From the NCBI GenBank assembly GCA_903904275.1, contig CAIVBX010000036.1, positions 1 through 8,717 of the forward strand: a stretch of 8,717 nt of DNA, given 5' to 3'. Source of the DNA: an uncultured Pseudomonadota bacterium (GTDB lineage Bacteria > Pseudomonadota > Gammaproteobacteria > Methylococcales > Methylomonadaceae). The notes below the pieces were generated by a model. That model was not told where the DNA came from, did not search any database, and worked only from the letters and a program-made list of their open reading frames with translations. Of this stretch, positions 5,874 through 8,717 are shown piece by piece (position 1 is the stretch's first letter; every line of letters begins with the position of its first letter). Both the position numbers and the translations under genes were made by a program.

Positions 5874-7316
5874 ATGACAACAAATACACAATGGGAAGCC
5901 GTTATCGGCTTAGAAATTCACACGCAATTATCAACAAAAACGAAAATTTTTTCGGGTGCATCGACAACTTATGGCGCAGAACCGAATACGCAAGCCTGCA
6001 TTATTTCGTTAGGAATGCCAGGTGTTTTGCCTGTTTTAAACGAAGACGCTGTAAAAAAAGCGGTGATTTTTGGAACTGCCATTAACGCTGAAATCGCGCC
6101 GTATTCAATTTTTGCCCGCAAAAATTATTTTTATCCAGATTTACCGAAAGGTTATCAAATCAGTCAATTTGAATTACCAATTGTCGGCAAAGGCTTTTTA
6201 GATATTGAAGTCGATGGCGAAACAAAACGCATCGGTGTGACGCGAGCGCATTTAGAAGAAGATGCAGGAAAATCATTACACGAGAGTTTTCACGGTTCAA
6301 CAGGCATTGATTTAAATCGCGCAGGCACGCCATTGCTAGAAATTGTGTCAGAACCTGATATGCGTTCGGCAAAAGAAGCCGTCGCGTATATGCGAAAATT
6401 GCATGAACTCGTGCGTTATTTAGAGATTTGCGACGGTAATATGCAAGAAGGTTCGTTCCGTTGCGACGCAAACGTTTCGGTGCGTCCCAAAGGTCAAGCT
6501 GAATTTGGCACACGCGCTGAAATCAAAAATATCAACTCATTTAAATTCGTCGAAAAAGCGATTAACCACGAAATCGAACGCCAAATTGAATTGATTGAAG
6601 ACGGCGGCAAAGTTGTTCAAGAAACCCGTTTGTACGATTCGGTCAAAGATGAAACGCGCTCAATGCGTAGCAAAGAAGAAGCGAACGATTACCGCTATTT
6701 CCCCGACCCCGATTTATTGCCTGTTTTTGTTAGCGAAGAATTAAAAGATGAAATTCGCGCTAACTTACCCGAATTGCCCGAAGCAAAAAAAGCGCGTTTT
6801 AAATCGGATTACAAATTGAATGATGAAGCGGCAACCATTTTGACTTCGTCGCGTGATTTAGCGAATTATTTTGAAGCTGTCGTGAAAGCGGCGAATTGCG
6901 ACAGCGTTTTATGTGCAAATTGGGTAACAGGTGAATTATCAGCGGCGTTGAATCGTAATGAATTAGACATCACACAATCTCCAATTAACGCAGAACGTTT
7001 TGCAGGATTAGTTGTGCGACTTGCTGATGACACCATTTCAGGCAAAATTGCGAAACAAGTTTTTGAATTTATGTGGAATGGCAGCGAATCTGCCGACGAA
7101 ATTATCGAGGCAAAAGGCTTAAAACAAATTACCGACACGGGTGCAATTGAAGCGATTATCGACACGATTTTGGCGGCAAACGAAAAACAAGCGCAGCAAT
7201 ATCGTGATGGCAACGAAAAAATGTTTGGATTCTTCGTTGGGCAAGTGATGAAAGCTATGCAAGGCAAAGGCAACCCCGCTGAGATTAACAAAATTCTTAA
7301 AGCAAAATTAGCGTAA
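5874..7316 (+). CDS. gatB: Asp-tRNA(Asn)/Glu-tRNA(Gln) amidotransferase subunit B
   Basis: GatB is the kinase and tRNA-binding subunit of GatCAB. It phosphorylates the side chain of Asp or Glu mischarged on tRNA(Asn) or tRNA(Gln), using ammonia from GatA to form Asn- or Gln-tRNA in the cytoplasm. The 480 residues match the usual length. Visible motifs: IGLEIHTQL (11-19), FARKNYFYPDLPKGYQIS (80-97), HLEEDAGKS (126-134), DLNRAGTPLLEIVSEPD (146-162), QEGSFRCDANVSVRP (181-195), EIKNINSF, and the TRSMRSKEEANDYRYFPDPD segment. The last 150 or so residues form the YqeY-like tail that grips tRNA. The ATG at 5874 is supported by the standard N-terminus, though the AT-rich 27-bp spacer from pcnB lacks a clear ribosome site. 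gatC and gatA are not beside it, which is unusual. The stop codon directly abuts the next ATG. Confidence 0.97.
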   Translation: MTTNTQWEAVIGLEIHTQLSTKTKIFSGASTTYGAEPNTQACIISLGMPGVLPVLNEDAVKKAVIFGTAINAEIAPYSIFARKNYFYPDLPKGYQISQFELPIVGKGFLDIEVDGETKRIGVTRAHLEEDAGKSLHESFHGSTGIDLNRAGTPLLEIVSEPDMRSAKEAVAYMRKLHELVRYLEICDGNMQEGSFRCDANVSVRPKGQAEFGTRAEIKNINSFKFVEKAINHEIERQIELIEDGGKVVQETRLYDSVKDETRSMRSKEEANDYRYFPDPDLLPVFVSEELKDEIRANLPELPEAKKARFKSDYKLNDEAATILTSSRDLANYFEAVVKAANCDSVLCANWVTGELSAALNRNELDITQSPINAERFAGLVVRLADDTISGKIAKQVFEFMWNGSESADEIIEAKGLKQITDTGAIEAIIDTILAANEKQAQQYRDGNEKMFGFFVGQVMKAMQGKGNPAEINKILKAKLA

Positions 7317-8336
7317 ATGAATCAACTTTCAGTCGGTTGGGATATTGGCGGCGCACACGTCAAGGTTTGTGTTGTTGAACATCAAAAAATCATTGCCGTT
7401 TATCAAGAACCTTGTCCATTGTGGCAAGGTTTGGATAAGTTGGAATTTGCGGTTAAAACACTTTTGCAAAAAATTTCTAACAGTAACCAAAAACACGCGA
7501 TTACGATGACAGGCGAATTGGTGGATTTATTTGCAAATCGTCATGATGGCGTAAGGCAAATTATTCAAACGATGACGCAATTATTGGGCGATTCTGAAAT
7601 TCAGATTTTTTGCGGTAAATCGGGTGTATTGCCAGTTTCTGAAATCAACGAAACACATTTTGATTCGATTGCCTCTGCGAATTGGTTAGCCAGTGCATCA
7701 TTTGCGGCGAAACAGTTTGAAGATTGTTTGTTTGTCGATATTGGCAGCACCACAACGGATATTTTGTGGTGTGAAAATGGCGACGTTATCGCACAGGGTT
7801 TTAGTGATTACGAACGATTGATTTCACAAGAATTGATTTACATAGGAATCGTTAGAACGCCCGTGATGTCAGTCGTACAAACGGTTTTAGATAACGAAAA
7901 ACAAGTCGGAATCATGGCGGAGCATTTCGCCACGATGGCTGATGTTTATCGTTTAACGGGCGAATTATCAGAAAATCACGACCAAATACCCACAGCAGAT
8001 GGCGCAGAAAAAACGATTGAAGCCAGCGCAAGACGTTTATCAAGAATGCTCGGAGATGATTTTAAAATCGAAGAATTCGCACGTTGGCAATCAGTGGCAC
8101 AAGATATTCGCAAACAACAAATTCAACGCATTCAAAACAGTTGCGAATTGCATTTAAACAAAAAAACAATTTTAGTTGGGGCAGGAATTGGACGATTTTT
8201 AGTTAAAGAAATCGCCCAAAATTTAGAATGTGATTACGTTGATTTTTCTAAGCTGTTTCCAATGAATCAAGATTTAACTTTTAAGCCTGCCGATTGTGCG
8301 CCAGCGGTTGCAATGGCTTTCCAAATAAAAATTTAA
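7317..8336 (+). CDS. H4MPT-linked C1-transfer pathway protein, MfnF-like (hydantoinase/oxoprolinase superfamily)
   Basis: A cytoplasmic 339-residue member of the family found in methylotrophic bacteria and methanogens. In archaea its relative MfnF joins the furan and tyramine halves of methanofuran, so a role in making a methanofuran-type cofactor (methylofuran) for formaldehyde oxidation is inferred. The actin/hexokinase-type fold shows two phosphate loops, WDIGGAHVK (8-16) and VDIGSTTTDI (140-149). Other conserved-looking blocks are MTGELVDLF (64-72), SANWLAS (120-126), ADVYRLTGEL (208-217), DQIPTADG (222-229), ARRLSRMLG (238-246), VGAGIG (287-292) and CAPAVAMA (327-334). The ATG at 7317 follows the gatB stop with no intervening base (TAAATG) and no ribosome site of its own, which implies translational coupling. 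Family membership is strong from motif order; the exact reaction is inferred from homology. Confidence 0.87.
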   Translation: MNQLSVGWDIGGAHVKVCVVEHQKIIAVYQEPCPLWQGLDKLEFAVKTLLQKISNSNQKHAITMTGELVDLFANRHDGVRQIIQTMTQLLGDSEIQIFCGKSGVLPVSEINETHFDSIASANWLASASFAAKQFEDCLFVDIGSTTTDILWCENGDVIAQGFSDYERLISQELIYIGIVRTPVMSVVQTVLDNEKQVGIMAEHFATMADVYRLTGELSENHDQIPTADGAEKTIEASARRLSRMLGDDFKIEEFARWQSVAQDIRKQQIQRIQNSCELHLNKKTILVGAGIGRFLVKEIAQNLECDYVDFSKLFPMNQDLTFKPADCAPAVAMAFQIKI

Positions 8337-8345
8337 GAGAAAAAA

Positions 8346-8717
8346 ATGACTTTAGCGATTTTTGATTTAGACAACACCTTGATTGCAGATGACAGCGATT
8401 ATTTGTGGGGGCAATTTTTGGTTGATAACGGTATCGTTGACAAAGCGACTTATGAACAAGCCAACGCAAAATTTTATGAGGATTACAAAAATGGTACGCT
8501 CGACATTATGGAATTTTTGGATTTTTCACTTAAACCATTAACCGAACATTCATTGGAAAAATTACACATTTGGCGCGACCAATTTATCGTAAAAGTGATT
8601 GCGCCAATTTTGTTGGAAAAAGCGCAGAAATTAGTTGATAAACATCGAGCACAAGGTCATAAATTATTGGTTATTACCGCGACAAATCGTTTTATTACTG
8701 CACCAATTGTTGCGTTG
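8346..8717 (+). CDS. HAD-IB family phosphatase (SerB-like), N-terminal part, cut by window end
   Basis: The first 124 residues of a haloacid-dehalogenase-type hydrolase are present; the family usually runs about 215-230 residues. HAD motif I is FDLDNTL (6-12), with nucleophile D7 and acid/base D9. The helical cap follows, with DSDYLWGQFL (16-25) and FYEDYKNGTLDI (44-55). Motif II is the VIT of LLVITATN (T111). Motifs III and IV lie beyond the edge. These features match the HAD-IB subgroup annotated as histidinol-phosphatase- or phosphoserine-phosphatase-like; the substrate cannot be read from sequence. The ATG at 8346 has a weak AAGAGA site and lies 9 bp after the MfnF-like gene. In some proteobacteria a HAD-IB gene of this type sits beside pcnB, so its presence three genes after pcnB may be ancestral rather than cofactor-related. 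Confidence 0.88.
   Translation, partial: MTLAIFDLDNTLIADDSDYLWGQFLVDNGIVDKATYEQANAKFYEDYKNGTLDIMEFLDFSLKPLTEHSLEKLHIWRDQFIVKVIAPILLEKAQKLVDKHRAQGHKLLVITATNRFITAPIVAL

Noticed and set aside
6160..7291. Minus-strand open frames opposite gatB (6160-6513 and 6866-7291)
   Set aside because: GatB is conserved along its whole length; the antisense frames are Cys- and Leu-rich shadows.
8281..8469. Minus-strand 62-codon frame across the junction of the MfnF-like and HAD genes
   Set aside because: It overlaps coding sequence of both plus-strand genes, including the HAD catalytic motif, and has no independent support.
1..8717. CRISPR array, tRNA, transposase or phage genes
   Set aside because: No regularly spaced repeats, no cloverleaf-like sequence with a TTC loop, and no transposase or integrase motifs were seen; gaps between genes are at most about 160 bp.

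Overview
This AT-rich window looks like chromosome from a free-living gammaproteobacterium with methylotrophic capacity. RadA and PcnB are of gammaproteobacterial type. The gene at 7317-8336 belongs to the hydantoinase/oxoprolinase-like family tied to tetrahydromethanopterin-linked C1 transfer (relatives of archaeal MfnF). Low-GC Methylococcales or Beggiatoaceae-like organisms would fit, but one window cannot settle the genus. No tRNA, rRNA, CRISPR array, insertion sequence or phage gene was seen, and coding density is high.

Layout. (1) Positions 2-754 (+) hold the 3' part of radA, a DNA repair/recombination ATPase. Its stop codon interlocks with that of a convergent gene. (2) Positions 4231-751 (-) form a probable four-gene operon read leftward: a previously unlisted 59-residue membrane protein (4231-4052) with the only strong Shine-Dalgarno in the window, an RDD-family membrane protein (4033-3626), and two tandem paralogues (3611-2238 and 2232-751). 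Each paralogue joins a cyclic-nucleotide-binding-like domain to an HDOD domain. The operon has a good sigma-70-type promoter (4324-4295) and a perfect 7-bp inverted repeat in its leader (4254-4272). (3) Positions 4392-8717 (+) form a divergent run: pcnB (poly(A) polymerase I), gatB (tRNA-dependent amidotransferase subunit B), the MfnF-like protein, and a HAD-IB phosphatase cut by the window end. Spacings are 27, 0 and 9 bp, so these are probably cotranscribed.

How the genes may work together. The rightward run mixes RNA metabolism (pcnB), translation (gatB) and C1-cofactor synthesis (MfnF-like), with a phosphatase that could be either housekeeping or cofactor-related. The leftward operon looks like a sensory or scaffold module: two small membrane proteins plus two soluble proteins whose HD metal ligands and cyclic-nucleotide contacts both appear degenerate. 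It is the best candidate here for something undescribed, although each large protein belongs to a known family. The most testable point is that pcnB has no in-frame AUG near its start and may begin at AUU, as in E. coli pcnB.
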